A stretch of 42,871 nucleotides of DNA from Desulfuromonadales bacterium (lineage in GTDB: Bacteria > Desulfobacterota > Desulfuromonadia > Desulfuromonadales > Geopsychrobacteraceae): assembly GCA_019429255.1 (NCBI GenBank), contig JAHYIY010000022.1:1-42871 (forward strand), read 5' to 3'. Below the pieces are notes generated by a model. It had not been told where the DNA came from, made no database searches, and saw only the letters and a program-made list of their open reading frames with translations. Positions 10,584 to 19,462 of this stretch are shown here, one piece after another (the stretch's first letter is position 1; every line of letters begins with the position of its first letter). The position numbers were made by a program, and so were the translations under genes.

Positions 10584-11855
10584 TTAACGCTGATAAACCG
10601 TCCGGCCGGCCAGCAACGTTCTTATTGCTGCACCGCGCATGGTCCAACCACCAAAGGGGGTGTTTTTACTCTTGGATTTGAGCTCATTGGCTACCAACGT
10701 CCATTCCAGTTCGGGGTCGATCAATGTAATATCTGCCGCTGCGCCGACCTCCAGCGAACCCCGGTCAATACCGATGATTGCAGCGGGCTGACAGGTCATC
10801 AGGGCAATCGCCTGCTGACGACTGATGATGCCATCCCTGACCAGATTCATGGTCAAGGGCAGCAGGGTTTCAAGCCCGACGATGCCATTGAGGGCAACGG
10901 CAAACTCGACATTCTTTTCATCGTAATGATGCGGGGCATGATCCGTCGCAATGGCATCGATGGTGCCATCGGCCAGACCGACGCGCACCGCATCAACGTC
11001 AGCCTGACGGCGCAGGGGCGGATTCATCTTGGCGTTGGTATTGTAACCTCGGACCGCCTCATCAGTCAGGGTAAAGTGGTGCGGGGTCGCTTCGCAGGTC
11101 ACCTTGACCCCGCGCGCCTTGGCCTGTCTGATCAATTCGACGCTTCCTCTGGTCGAGACATGGGCAACATGGAGACGGCTGTTGGTAAATTCCGCCAGCA
11201 TAATGTCCCGCGCGGTGGCGGCATCTTCAGCAACCCAGGGAATTCCCTTGAGCCCCAATTCGGTAGCCACCTCCCCTTCATTCATACACCCCTCCCCGAC
11301 CAGACTTAAATCTTCAGCATGGGAAATAATGGGGGCGCCAAAGGTGTCAGCATATTCAAAAGCGCGGCGCATCAGTTCACCACTGACCACCGGCACCCCA
11401 TCATCGGAAAAAGCCACACAGCCGGCGGCCTTGAGTTCACCCATCTCCGACAGGACATCACCTTTCATCGCCTGGCTGATCGCTGCTACCGGATAGACAT
11501 TGGCGCTGCCATGCCGGCGCGCCTTGTTGATGATGTATTCAACAATAGGAGCGCTATCGATCACCGGCTTGGTATTGGGCATGCAGGCCAGCGAGGTAAC
11601 CCCTCCGGCAGCGGCAGCACGGGTGCCGCTGATAATATCTTCCTTATACTCAAGACCCGGATCACGCAGATGAACATGGATGTCAATCAGTCCCGGGGTC
11701 ACCAGAAGGCCGGCAGCATCGATGATCTCGGCATCATCAGCATTCAGACCGGTACCAACCGCAGCAACCCTGCCCTGGTCAATCAACAGATCAGATTGAC
11801 CATCGATATTGTTTTTTGGATCGATCAAGTGCCCATTTATAACAAGTATTTTCAT
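10584..11855 (-). CDS. pyrC: Dihydroorotase (class I)
   Basis: PyrC cyclises N-carbamoyl-aspartate to dihydroorotate, the third step of UMP synthesis. The 423-residue length fits class I (bacterial, about 430). Zinc ligands and active-site motifs are visible: [10 protein letters not shown] near residue 60, the lysine region [16 protein letters not shown] and ATDHAPHH with the catalytic aspartate. These argue for a catalytically competent enzyme rather than the inactive pyrC' type. The ATG at 11855 follows GAGG by seven bases. It lies 21 bases downstream of pyrB and 28 upstream of carA, consistent with one transcript. Confidence 0.96.
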   Translation of the reverse strand: MKILVINGHLIDPKNNIDGQSDLLIDQGRVAAVGTGLNADDAEIIDAAGLLVTPGLIDIHVHLRDPGLEYKEDIISGTRAAAAGGVTSLACMPNTKPVIDSAPIVEYIINKARRHGSANVYPVAAISQAMKGDVLSEMGELKAAGCVAFSDDGVPVVSGELMRRAFEYADTFGAPIISHAEDLSLVGEGCMNEGEVATELGLKGIPWVAEDAATARDIMLAEFTNSRLHVAHVSTRGSVELIRQAKARGVKVTCEATPHHFTLTDEAVRGYNTNAKMNPPLRRQADVDAVRVGLADGTIDAIATDHAPHHYDEKNVEFAVALNGIVGLETLLPLTMNLVRDGIISRQQAIALMTCQPAAIIGIDRGSLEVGAAADITLIDPELEWTLVANELKSKSKNTPFGGWTMRGAAIRTLLAGRTVYQR

Positions 11856-11876
11856 GTCAATACCTCAAGTTATTAT

Positions 11877-12812
11877 TTAATTCTGCTGAAGGGGTTCACC
11901 ACCGGAAACCAGGTATAAAAGTGCCATGCGCACAGCAACACCATTTTCTACCTGATCGAGAATAACATTGTGAGGACCGTCGGCAACCTGGGATGAAATC
12001 TCCACGCCACGATTCATCGGCCCCGGATGCAGGACAATGACATCCGGTTTGGCGAGTTTGATGTTTTCCGGATTTAAACCATAAAAGCGGGCATATTCGC
12101 GTAATGACGGAATCAGGGTTTTGCCCTGACGTTCGCGTTGAATGCGAAGCATCATGATACAGTCAACGTCACGAATGGCTTCACGCAGATCGGTATAAAC
12201 TTCACACCCCAGCTTTTCCAACCCCGGCGGCAACATGGTACGCGGACCGGCCACCCGTACTTTGGCACCGAGCTTGGTCAGGCAGTAGATATTGGAGCGT
12301 ACCACCCGGCTGTGGGTAACATCGCCGGCGATGGTTACGGTAAGACCCTCGATCTTCTCTTTGTGCTGACGGATAGTAAAGACATCAAGCAGCGCCTGAC
12401 TGGGATGCTCATGGGTACCATCGCCGGCATTGATGACCGAGCACTTTAGGCGTTGGGCAAGATAGTCACAGGCACCGGAAGCACTGTGGCGCATCACGAT
12501 AATATCAGGGTGCATAGCTTCAATATTTTTTGCCGTATCTTCGAGGGTTTCCCCTTTAACCACAGATGAAGATGACGCGCTGATGTTGATGGTATCGGCG
12601 GAAAGACGTTTGCCGGCGATCTCAAAGGAAGTGCGGGTGCGGGTACTGGCTTCGAAAAACAGGTTGACGATGGTTTTGCCACGCAGGGTCGGTACTTTCT
12701 TGATCTGGCGGCTGTTGATCTCTTTGAAGCTGGCAGCGCTGTCGAGAATAAAATGGATTTCAGCCGCTGATAGATCTTTGATGCCCAGAATATGTTTTGG
12801 ATTAAAATTCAT
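11877..12812 (-). CDS. pyrB: Aspartate carbamoyltransferase catalytic subunit
   Basis: PyrB joins carbamoyl phosphate to aspartate, the committed step of pyrimidine synthesis. The 311-residue protein carries the carbamoyl-phosphate motif STRTRTSFE, the substrate loop with [14 protein letters not shown], and HPSQALLD, then the aspartate domain ending in [12 protein letters not shown]. No pyrI regulatory-chain gene is beside it, so regulation of activity is probably of the simple PyrR-linked type. GGAGG stands before the ATG at 12812. It lies 15 bases after pyrR. Confidence 0.97.
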   Translation of the reverse strand: MNFNPKHILGIKDLSAAEIHFILDSAASFKEINSRQIKKVPTLRGKTIVNLFFEASTRTRTSFEIAGKRLSADTINISASSSSVVKGETLEDTAKNIEAMHPDIIVMRHSASGACDYLAQRLKCSVINAGDGTHEHPSQALLDVFTIRQHKEKIEGLTVTIAGDVTHSRVVRSNIYCLTKLGAKVRVAGPRTMLPPGLEKLGCEVYTDLREAIRDVDCIMMLRIQRERQGKTLIPSLREYARFYGLNPENIKLAKPDVIVLHPGPMNRGVEISSQVADGPHNVILDQVENGVAVRMALLYLVSGGEPLQQN

Positions 12813-12827
12813 GATGATCCTCCGCCG

Positions 12828-13364
12828 TTAGCCTTTGAGCAGATAAATTGCTCGGGGAATGTTCTGTTCGTCAAAATCAACCTTGATCTGCTCATTGCGG
12901 GAGGTCGGCAGATTACGACCAACATAATCCGGACGAATCGGCAGTTCTCGATGGCCACGATCAATCAGGATCGCCAACTGGATGCTCTGTGGGCGCCCAA
13001 GATCCATCACCGCGTCCATAGCGGCACGAATCGTTCGCCCGGTGAAAAGAACATCATCGACCAGCACCACCCGCTTACCATCAAGATTAAAGCGAATATC
13101 AGTCTGTCCGACGGCTAGATGCCCACGTGAAGCGAGATCATCGCGGTACATGGTGATGTCAATGCTGCCGAAAGGCACTGTGACGGATTCAATATCGTTG
13201 ATGCGGCGCTGAATCTGCTCGCCAAGATAGGCTCCCCCAGTGCGAATACCGATCAACACCAGATTTTCAACACCCTTGTTTTTTTCAATAATTTCGTGGG
13301 CAATGCGGGTCAGCGCCCGATTCACTCCGTCAAGATCGAGTATTTCCACCGATTCAGTCGACAC
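12828..13364 (-). CDS. pyrR: Bifunctional pyr regulator / uracil phosphoribosyltransferase PyrR
   Basis: PyrR binds pyr leader RNA in response to UMP and PRPP, and often has weak uracil phosphoribosyltransferase activity. The 178-residue product has the PRPP loop VLVDDVLFTGRT at about 100-111 and the family strings IGIRTGGAYLGE and GSIDITMYRDD. The start is taken as the GTG at 13364 because AGGAGG lies five bases upstream and the length then matches known PyrR. A longer frame from GTG 13391 has no ribosome site and begins inside the leader terminator's tail region. It heads the pyr operon, and its own leader contains a PyrR-site-like hairpin, suggesting autoregulation. Confidence 0.95.
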   Translation of the reverse strand: MSTESVEILDLDGVNRALTRIAHEIIEKNKGVENLVLIGIRTGGAYLGEQIQRRINDIESVTVPFGSIDITMYRDDLASRGHLAVGQTDIRFNLDGKRVVLVDDVLFTGRTIRAAMDAVMDLGRPQSIQLAILIDRGHRELPIRPDYVGRNLPTSRNEQIKVDFDEQNIPRAIYLLKG

Positions 13365-13455
13365 AAGGACCTCCTGCAACGAAAGGGGCACAAAAAAACA
13401 CCTGTACAGATAATGTGTACAGGTGCGCGGTTTTTTTATTTAGTATTTGCAACAT
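13354..13455 (-). CDS. Putative leader peptide of the pyr operon (33 aa)
   Basis: On the minus strand GGGAGC stands before an ATG at 13455. The frame runs 33 codons straight through the leader terminator and stops at TGA 13354-13356, overlapping the first codons of pyrR. The peptide begins MLQILNKKTAHLYTLSVQVF. A ribosome following polymerase closely would disrupt the terminator hairpin, as in the enterobacterial pyrBI leader. Whether it is translated cannot be seen, so this is an inference from its ribosome site and position. Confidence 0.45.
   Translation of the reverse strand: MLQILNKKTAHLYTLSVQVFFCAPFVAGGPCVD
13392..13425 (-). terminator. Leader terminator (attenuator) upstream of pyrR
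   Basis: The minus strand reads CACCTGTACA, a seven-base loop, TGTACAGGTG, then seven T residues. It is a perfect 10-bp stem located after the promoter and before the pyrR start. It therefore sits where an attenuator should be rather than at the end of a gene. Confidence 0.88.
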
Positions 13456-13468
13456 GTGTGCTCCCTTG

Positions 13469-13485
13469 CTGACCTCTCGGATCAG
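13469..13485 (-). promoter_or_regulatory. PyrR binding-loop-like hairpin in pyr leader RNA
   Basis: The leader RNA contains GAUCCGAGAGGUC inside a CUGAUC/GGUCAG stem with a five-base loop. It closely resembles the Bacillus PyrR binding-loop consensus (UCC, three bases, GAGG, pyrimidine, U) but has one base fewer between UCC and GAGG. It lies about 45 bases upstream of the leader terminator and just before a gene encoding PyrR itself. Confidence 0.6.
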
Positions 13486-13516
13486 TTTAAAGGGTAAAAG
13501 GAATTTAAGCGTCCTT

Positions 13517-13546
13517 AAGGTACAACGCTGCTAACGGACTTGTCAA
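13517..13546 (-). promoter_or_regulatory. Sigma70-type promoter of the pyr operon
   Basis: A perfect TTGACA (-35; 13541-13546 on the minus strand) is followed after 18 bases by TACCTT (weak -10). It lies between the lepB stop and the pyr leader hairpins, so it should drive pyrR onward with a leader of roughly 140 bases. Confidence 0.6.
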
Positions 13547-13568
13547 TAGGGCAAACAACAAGTTTAAT

Positions 13569-14237
13569 TTAATGAATAGGACGCCCAATACGATTGAAGC
13601 GAATCTTGCCTGACAGACTCGCCTGGGCATCCCATGACCAGTACTTAATAAAGGCCAGCCCTTTGACCTTGGAATCATCAACAAATCCCCAAAAGCGACC
13701 ATCGAAGGAAAAATCGCGATTATCTCCCAGAACAAAATACTGATTTTCAGGTACCTTGAATGGTGCCATATAGTCGCGTGGGCCAACAGCAGCCGGCAGC
13801 ACCTGGCTGTCCCGGTAGATTTCCTGCTCAAATTGCAGCAATTCGCCATTGACAAAAACCTGCTTGGCGCGAATTTCTACCACATCGCCAGGCAGGCCGA
13901 TCAAACGTTTGATGAAATCACGGCGCTGAAAGTAGGACTTCCCCTCATCTTCAGGAAACTCAAAAACAATCACATCACCACGTTCCGGACTGCGCAAAGC
14001 CAGATAGCGCTTATCACTAAAGGGCAGTTTGGTGCCATAAATAAATTTGTTGACCAGCAGATGATCGCCAATCAGCAGGGTGTCAAGCATTGAGCCGGAA
14101 GGAATTTTGAACGCCTGAAAAACGAAGGTGCGAATAATCAGTGCCAGAACGACAGCGATGATCAGTGCTTCAGACCATTCGCGATACCAGGGTTTATTTG
14201 ATTCAACCTGCGTTTTTTTCTTACGGAAAAAAGTCAT
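13569..14237 (-). CDS. lepB: Signal peptidase I
   Basis: LepB cleaves signal peptides of exported proteins at the outer face of the inner membrane. The 222-residue protein has an N-terminal membrane segment (ALIIAVVLALIIRTFVF), then box B IPSGSM with catalytic Ser49 and box D FIKRLIGLPGD with general-base Lys110, followed by box E GDNRDFSFDGRFWGF. The start is the ATG at 14237; the open frame continues upstream into lepA, but starts there would add residues before the membrane segment and lack a ribosome site. It begins four bases after the lepA stop, so lepA-lepB is one unit. Confidence 0.96.
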   Translation of the reverse strand: MTFFRKKKTQVESNKPWYREWSEALIIAVVLALIIRTFVFQAFKIPSGSMLDTLLIGDHLLVNKFIYGTKLPFSDKRYLALRSPERGDVIVFEFPEDEGKSYFQRRDFIKRLIGLPGDVVEIRAKQVFVNGELLQFEQEIYRDSQVLPAAVGPRDYMAPFKVPENQYFVLGDNRDFSFDGRFWGFVDDSKVKGLAFIKYWSWDAQASLSGKIRFNRIGRPIH

Positions 14238-14241
14238 GGAT

Positions 14242-16041
14242 TTACTCTTTGATTTTAAGGATTGCCAGAAAAGCCTCCTGCGGCAACTCGACACTGCCGA
14301 CCTGTTTCATCCGTTTTTTACCCGCCTTCTGTTTTTCCAGCAGTTTACGCTTGCGGGTGATATCGCCACCATAACATTTGGCGGTAACATCTTTGCGCAG
14401 GGCCTTGACGGTTGAACGGGCTATTACCTTATTGCCGATTGCCGCCTGAATAGCAACCTCGTATTGCTGGCGGGGGATAAATTCCTTCATTGTTGCCACC
14501 AGGTCACGGCCCCGGTGCTGAGCCTTGTCGTTGTGAACAATCAGTGATAAGGCATCGACAACGTCGCCATTGATCAGCACATTCAGGCGCACCAGACGAC
14601 TTACCCGAAAATCCAGATGTTCATAATCCAGTGAAGCATAACCGCGACTGATGGATTTCAGTCGATCAAAAAAATCGAGAACAATCTCGTTCAACGGCAA
14701 TTCAAACACAATCATCACGCGATTAGCGGTCAGGTACTTGATTTCACGTTGGATGCCGCGCTTTTCAATACAGAGTCCCAGTACCGCCCCGACAAATTCA
14801 TTGGGTACATGGATTGAAGCCAGCACGAAGGGCTCTTCAATCTGCTGAATCATCTGGACATCAGGGAGCATGTTGGCACTTTCAACATTCAGCACCTCCC
14901 CTTTGACGGTGGTTACCTTGTAAACAACGGTGGGCGCCGTGGTAATCAATTCGACGTTGAACTCGCGCTCCAACCGCTCCTGAATGATTTCCATATGCAA
15001 CAGGCCGAGGAAACCGCAACGAAAACCAAATCCCAAAGCCAGAGAGTTTTCCGGTTCGAATGAAAAGGCGGCGTCATTCAGGCGTAGCTTTTCCAGCGCA
15101 TCGCGCAGGGCATCATATTCGCCACTGTCGATGGGATACAGCCCGGAGAACACCATCGGCTTGACCACCTGATAGCCAGGCAGGGCTTTTGTAGCCGGTT
15201 GATGGTGATGCGTCAGGGTGTCACCGACCTTGGCATCATCAACCACCTTGATGCCGGCAATAACAAAACCAACTTCACCGGCAGAGAGGCTTGGCAGCTC
15301 AATCGGATGAGGGCTGAAGGCACCCACCTTATTGACCTCGTACACCCCGCCAGTTGCCATCAGACGGACCTTATCGCCTTTTTTCACGGATCCTTCAAAT
15401 ATCCGCACCAGGATAATAACGCCCTGATAGGAATCGTACCAGGAGTCGAAAATCAACCCCTGCAGCAACCCCTGCGGGTTTCCTTTTGGTGGCGGAATTT
15501 TTTTTACCAGGGCCTCGAGAATTTCTGGGATCCCCTTCCCTTCCTTGGCGCTGGCGAAGATAGCATCACTGGTATCGATACCAATGATTTCTTCGATTTC
15601 CTCACAGACGCGGTGCGGATCAGCACTGGGCAAATCCACCTTGTTCAGTACGGGAAAAACTTCCAGATTCTGGTCAATGGCCATATAGACATTGGCCAGG
15701 GTCTGGGCCTCAACCCCCTGGGCCGCATCGACAACCAGCAAAGCGCCTTCGCAGGCAGACAGGGAGCGACTGACTTCGTAAGAAAAATCGACATGGCCGG
15801 GAGTGTCAATCAGATTAAGGATATAAGATTGGCCATCCAGCGCTTTATAGGTCAGTCTTACCGCCTGTGCCTTGATGGTAATCCCGCGCTCTTTTTCCAG
15901 CTCCATTTTGTCCAGGTACTGATCGGACTTTTCCCGATCGGTCAGGGCGCCGGTTGCTTCCAGCAGACGGTCAGCAAGGGTGGATTTGCCGTGGTCGATA
16001 TGGGCGATAATGGAAAAATTACGAATGTTATTTGGGTCCAT
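14242..16041 (-). CDS. lepA: Elongation factor 4 (LepA)
   Basis: EF4 is a ribosome-binding GTPase that acts on initiation or back-translocation. The 599-residue length is normal. It shows the P-loop AHIDHGKST (13-21), the switch-2 [14 protein letters not shown], the elongation-factor domains II-V and the LepA-specific C-terminal domain ending in [28 protein letters not shown]. The ATG at 16041 has only a weak GAG upstream. It is followed at once by lepB, the usual pairing in many bacteria. The 113-base gap to the next gene (16042-16154) holds nothing I recognise. Confidence 0.97.
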   Translation of the reverse strand: MDPNNIRNFSIIAHIDHGKSTLADRLLEATGALTDREKSDQYLDKMELEKERGITIKAQAVRLTYKALDGQSYILNLIDTPGHVDFSYEVSRSLSACEGALLVVDAAQGVEAQTLANVYMAIDQNLEVFPVLNKVDLPSADPHRVCEEIEEIIGIDTSDAIFASAKEGKGIPEILEALVKKIPPPKGNPQGLLQGLIFDSWYDSYQGVIILVRIFEGSVKKGDKVRLMATGGVYEVNKVGAFSPHPIELPSLSAGEVGFVIAGIKVVDDAKVGDTLTHHHQPATKALPGYQVVKPMVFSGLYPIDSGEYDALRDALEKLRLNDAAFSFEPENSLALGFGFRCGFLGLLHMEIIQERLEREFNVELITTAPTVVYKVTTVKGEVLNVESANMLPDVQMIQQIEEPFVLASIHVPNEFVGAVLGLCIEKRGIQREIKYLTANRVMIVFELPLNEIVLDFFDRLKSISRGYASLDYEHLDFRVSRLVRLNVLINGDVVDALSLIVHNDKAQHRGRDLVATMKEFIPRQQYEVAIQAAIGNKVIARSTVKALRKDVTAKCYGGDITRKRKLLEKQKAGKKRMKQVGSVELPQEAFLAILKIKE

Positions 16042-16154
16042 GATGACTCGACAGAATATAATAAATTTAAAAGCGTGTCATCCTAAGCAGTAACGTTCTG
16101 CTTGTAAAGAATAAACGTAGAGCGCTATTAGAGCAGTTTTTTCGAGCATGATCG

Positions 16155-17057
16155 TTACCGGTTGCGTGTTAACAACCCCCACCCTTCTGCGACGATCATT
16201 CCCACGATAATCAACGCGCCACCGAACCAGGCCAATGTTGATAGTCGGTCGCCGGCGAGCCAGATGGAAAACATCGCGGCAAATACCGGTTCAAGTGTGT
16301 AGATCAGGGCCGCCCGGGTCGGAGTTGTACGGTTCTGAAAGGTGGTCATGGCCCAAAATGCATAGGCCGTCGCAAAAACCGCAGTAATCACCAGCGCGGT
16401 TATCAACGAAAGGGTCCATAATTGTGGCCAGGATACCGGTTCAAACAGGAGGCTGCCGATACATGCCAGAATGGCCATGGTTGCAATCTGCACACAGGCC
16501 AGGGCGCGGCCGTCATAACCACGGGTAAAAACATCCAGACCAAGGATATGCAAGGCAATAAAAACAGAACAGATCAACACCAGCAGGTCGCCGGGATTGA
16601 AACTCCAGGGAGATCGCCAGGTCAGCATGAAAAGTCCGATAATCGCCAGCACAACACCGATTTTAGAGCCGGTTGCCGCCGGTTTTTTTAATAATGGACC
16701 GGCCAGCAGCGGCACCCAGATTACATTGAGGCCAGTCAGAAATCCGGCGTTCGATGAACTGGTTAGGGCAAGACCGTAGGTTTGAAACAGATAGGACAAG
16801 AACAACAATACTCCGAGGATGATTCCTGCCAGCCAGCCCCGACGATCCAGGCTGGAAAAACCTGTACTGCCTGACAATAAGGCCAGTAACAGAGCAGCGA
16901 TGGCAAAACGGACCCACAAGAAAGACAGAACCGGTGTTTCGGTAATCGCATCTTTAACAATCGGGAAGGTTGCCCCCCAGAACAGAGTCACCGAAATCAA
17001 CATCAATTCAGCGTTGAGTTGGCGACGATTGATTTTAGCCGGATCAAAAAGTAACAC
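16155..17057 (-). CDS. EamA/DMT-family transporter
   Basis: This 300-residue protein has about ten hydrophobic segments in two EamA halves, as in drug/metabolite exporters. Family signs are LMLISVTLFWGATFPIVKDAI at the first helix, SSNAGFLTGLNVIWVPLL in the first half, and RAALIYTLEPVFAAMFSIWLAGDRLS in the second. Substrate cannot be told from sequence; relatives export amino acids or metabolites. The start is GTG 17057, with AGGA about a dozen bases upstream. It is transcribed alone on the minus strand. Confidence 0.9.
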   Translation of the reverse strand: MLLFDPAKINRRQLNAELMLISVTLFWGATFPIVKDAITETPVLSFLWVRFAIAALLLALLSGSTGFSSLDRRGWLAGIILGVLLFLSYLFQTYGLALTSSSNAGFLTGLNVIWVPLLAGPLLKKPAATGSKIGVVLAIIGLFMLTWRSPWSFNPGDLLVLICSVFIALHILGLDVFTRGYDGRALACVQIATMAILACIGSLLFEPVSWPQLWTLSLITALVITAVFATAYAFWAMTTFQNRTTPTRAALIYTLEPVFAAMFSIWLAGDRLSTLAWFGGALIIVGMIVAEGWGLLTRNR

Positions 17058-17244
17058 GCGATGCTATTTCCTCAGATAAATGAGCTTGTTTAAAACAAAA
17101 TCAACATGATATAACTCAAGTATTACCGTTACACGGATATTTTATCAGCGCTGCTCCAACGCTGTTCTAAGGAAATTTTCCCCTGGATTCCACTCGAACA
17201 GAGGGCATAGAACAGATTCTACAGATTTTTAAAAAGGGTCATCC

Positions 17245-17409
17245 ATGGAGCATACGAATCGATCAAAACGGGAGCCGGTCGAAGTCATTTGCCTACGCTG
17301 CCGCTACACCGAGATCGTTTATTTTCCAGTAGAAGACCTGCCCCTGTGCCCCCGATGCGGGATCCGCATGTCTATATCTGAACTTCTCGATGAAGGCAAA
17401 TCCTATTGA
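17245..17409 (+). CDS. Small zinc-ribbon-like protein (54 aa)
   Basis: This short frame begins at ATG 17245 after AAAAAGGG and ends at TGA 17407-17409. The product has two CxxC pairs, CLRC (16-19) and CPRC (35-38), spaced like a zinc ribbon, with ribbon-like VEVICLRCRYTEIVYF between. Codon use looks like the neighbours and no stronger frame overlaps. No specific family is recognised. It lies between the EamA gene and the ABC transporter, with about 80 bases on its downstream side. Confidence 0.65.
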   Translation: MEHTNRSKREPVEVICLRCRYTEIVYFPVEDLPLCPRCGIRMSISELLDEGKSY

Positions 17410-17490
17410 ATGAATTACGGTTTTTTTCGTCGTCAGATGAGGTCCACGGCGCTTCTGACATAATATTAAATTGAGTATGGAGGATGATCG

Positions 17491-18294
17491 ATGAAAATTG
17501 TAAAAATCATGCTGGCCTGTCTGTTATCTATCGGTTTACTGGCTCCTGCCTTCGCTACTGCCGACGTCCTTGACGACATTCTGCAGCGCGGCGTGTTGCG
17601 GGTCGGTATGGAACCCGGGTACATGCCATTTGAATTGACCAACCAGCGCGGTGAGATTATCGGCTTCGATGTAGATATCGCCCGGCGCATGGCCAATGCC
17701 ATGGGCGTCAAGCTGGAACTGGTCAGCACTGCCTGGGATGGCATCATTCCCGCCCTGCTGACCGATAAATTCGATATTATCATGAGCGGTATGACCCTGA
17801 CTCAACAACGTAACCTTTCGGTTAATTTTGCCAACCCTTATATCGTCGTTGGTCAGACGGTACTGATCCGTAAGGAAATCGCCGATGAGGTCAAGTCATA
17901 CCGTGATCTGAACGATCCCAAATACAAGGTCTCGTCAAAACTCGGCACGACCGGCGAGCAAGCGGTTCAGCGGATGATCCCGCGCGCTCAGTACGTTTCT
18001 TTTGAAACCGAGCAGGAAGCGGTTCTCGATATGCTCAATGGCAAGGTTCACGCGGTTGTATATGATCTTCCCCTGCTCTCCATTACCAACGCCCAGCGTA
18101 ATGATGGCAATCTGGTGTTTCTTGATGAGCCTTTCACCCATGAGCCCCTGGCCTGGGCAATCCGCCGCGGCAATTACGATTTTCTTAACTGGCTCAACAA
18201 CTTCCTCAATCAGATTAAGAACGACGGAACCTATGAGCAGATCTACAACAAGTGGTTTGTCAGCGATGAGTGGTTAAAGCAGATCCAGAACTGA
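17491..18294 (+). CDS. Polar amino-acid ABC transporter, periplasmic binding protein
   Basis: This family-3 solute-binding protein captures a polar amino acid in the periplasm. The 267-residue product has a signal peptide (MKIVKIMLACLLSIGLLAPAFA, cleavage after AFA), then the family signature LRVGMEPGYMPFE and GFDVDIARRMANAMGV, and later DIIMSGMTLTQQRN and SKLGTTGEQAVQRM. GGAGG precedes the ATG at 17491. A permease and ATPase gene follow on the same strand, forming a complete importer. The stop codon lies inside the 8-bp target duplication of a MITE copy, which now separates it from the permease gene. Confidence 0.93.
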   Translation: MKIVKIMLACLLSIGLLAPAFATADVLDDILQRGVLRVGMEPGYMPFELTNQRGEIIGFDVDIARRMANAMGVKLELVSTAWDGIIPALLTDKFDIIMSGMTLTQQRNLSVNFANPYIVVGQTVLIRKEIADEVKSYRDLNDPKYKVSSKLGTTGEQAVQRMIPRAQYVSFETEQEAVLDMLNGKVHAVVYDLPLLSITNAQRNDGNLVFLDEPFTHEPLAWAIRRGNYDFLNWLNNFLNQIKNDGTYEQIYNKWFVSDEWLKQIQN

Positions 18295-18298
18295 TTTT

Positions 18299-18403
18299 GT
18301 ATCTGTTCAGCACCGGGTCGGGAAACCTATGTCAAGGGACGCGATTGTTTACCCTTGCCACAGGATCCAAAGGCCCTGCGCAAGGATAGTGCTGAATAGT
18401 TAC
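18299..18403 (+). mobile_element. MITE copy A (105 bp) with 8-bp target duplication
   Basis: The element starts GTATCTGTTCAGCAC and ends GTGCTGAATAGTTAC; these termini are inverted repeats matching at 13 of 15 positions. It is flanked by exact CTGATTTT on both sides (18291-18298 and 18404-18411). Its interior shares the strings CTATGTCAAGGGACGCGATTG and TTGCCACAGGATCCAAAGGC with copy B at 34435. It has no coding capacity. An 8-bp duplication and termini beginning GTA(A/T) recall IS66-type elements; that affiliation is a guess. Confidence 0.8.
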
Positions 18404-18421
18404 CTGATTTTTTTCCTTAAG

Positions 18422-18462
18422 GGGCGGGCATTATGGTCGACATGAACAATGGATGCCCGCCC
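18422..18462 (+). promoter_or_regulatory. Strong hairpin between binding-protein and permease genes
   Basis: GGGCGGGCAT and ATGCCCGCCC form a perfect 10-bp stem around a loop of about 21 bases. No T run follows. Such hairpins after a binding-protein gene often stabilise its mRNA and lower permease expression; that function is inferred. The stem also covers the region just after the alternative ATG at 18449. Confidence 0.6.
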
Positions 18463-18502
18463 TTTCCCATCTTTGAAAGCAACAAAAAGGGCGAACACTC
18501 AC

Positions 18503-19462
18503 GTGAACAGCTATCGTAAAGACTGGCATTGGCGGTTATTGACGATATTAATCCTGGTTGTCATTGGTGCAGGGCTCTGGGTAGCAACCAGTAAAGTCAA
18601 TTATACCTGGCGCTGGAATCGCGTTCCCCAGTATTTCGTTTACCATCATGAAACCGTCAAACGGGCTGTTTACGACAGCCGTGTTATCGACGTTGAAGAG
18701 TTTGGCAATTCAACCACCGTAAAGATTCGCAATCAATTTGATGAATTGGAAACCTTTACCATCGATTCCGGTACCTTGAAAGTTTCCCCAGATGAAAGTC
18801 TTTTTGCCGGCGATCAAATCGGTTCTATTTTTAAGTGGGAAATCGGCCCCTTATTGTACGGCCTCGGGGTCACCCTATGGATATCCGCCATTTCCAGCAT
18901 CATTGGTCTCATCATCGGCCTGATTACCGGTCTCTGTCGCTTGGCCAAAAACATTACTCTGCGGCAATTATCGATTATTTATATTGAAATTATCCGCGGA
19001 ACACCTTTACTGGTGCAGATTTTCATTGTTTACTTCTTTTTCGGCACGGTGCTTAACATTGATCGTATGGCTGCTGGCATAGCGGCGTTATCCATTTTTG
19101 CCGGTGCTTATGTTGCGGAAATCATCCGCGCAGGGATTCAGTCGATTCCCAAGGGTCAGATGGAGGCCGCCCGCTCTCTGGGCATGAACACGCCTCAGGC
19201 AATGGTCCACATCATTCTGCCTCAGGCTTTCAAACGAACGCTCCCTCCTTTGGCCGGACAGTTTATCAGCCTGATCAAAGACTCGTCACTGGTGTCTGTC
19301 ATTGCCATCACCGACCTGACCAAAGCCGGTCGCGAAGTAATCACCTCGACCTTTGCCACCTTTGAAATCTGGTTTGTTGTCGCATTCCTTTATCTTACCC
19401 TCACGTCGGTCCTTTCTCAGGTGATTGCCTGGGTTGAACGGAGGCTAGCAGTCAGTGATTAA
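18503..19462 (+). CDS. Polar amino-acid ABC transporter, permease with extra periplasmic domain
   Basis: This is an inner-membrane permease of the HisM/GlnP type. The core shows [16 protein letters not shown] and the EAA loop [22 protein letters not shown]. Between the first helix ([17 protein letters not shown]) and the core lies an uncommon hydrophilic stretch of about 80 residues ([10 protein letters not shown] to GSIFKW) predicted to be periplasmic. GTG 18503 is preferred as start because the alternative in-frame ATG 18449 sits at the base of a strong hairpin and lacks a ribosome site; both remain possible. It overlaps the ATPase gene by eight bases. Confidence 0.92.
   Translation: MNSYRKDWHWRLLTILILVVIGAGLWVATSKVNYTWRWNRVPQYFVYHHETVKRAVYDSRVIDVEEFGNSTTVKIRNQFDELETFTIDSGTLKVSPDESLFAGDQIGSIFKWEIGPLLYGLGVTLWISAISSIIGLIIGLITGLCRLAKNITLRQLSIIYIEIIRGTPLLVQIFIVYFFFGTVLNIDRMAAGIAALSIFAGAYVAEIIRAGIQSIPKGQMEAARSLGMNTPQAMVHIILPQAFKRTLPPLAGQFISLIKDSSLVSVIAITDLTKAGREVITSTFATFEIWFVVAFLYLTLTSVLSQVIAWVERRLAVSD

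Noticed and set aside
10455-11309. 284-codon plus-strand open frame opposite carA/pyrC
   Set aside because: It lies antisense to two clear enzymes with conserved motifs and has no recognisable domain or ribosome site; it is a shadow of codon bias.
12828-13391. Longer PyrR starting at GTG 13391
   Set aside because: That start has no ribosome site and lies in the terminator's tail; GTG 13364 has AGGAGG at proper distance and gives normal length.
15199-16086. 295-codon plus-strand open frame opposite lepA
   Set aside because: It is fully antisense to the conserved LepA GTPase domain and encodes nothing recognisable.
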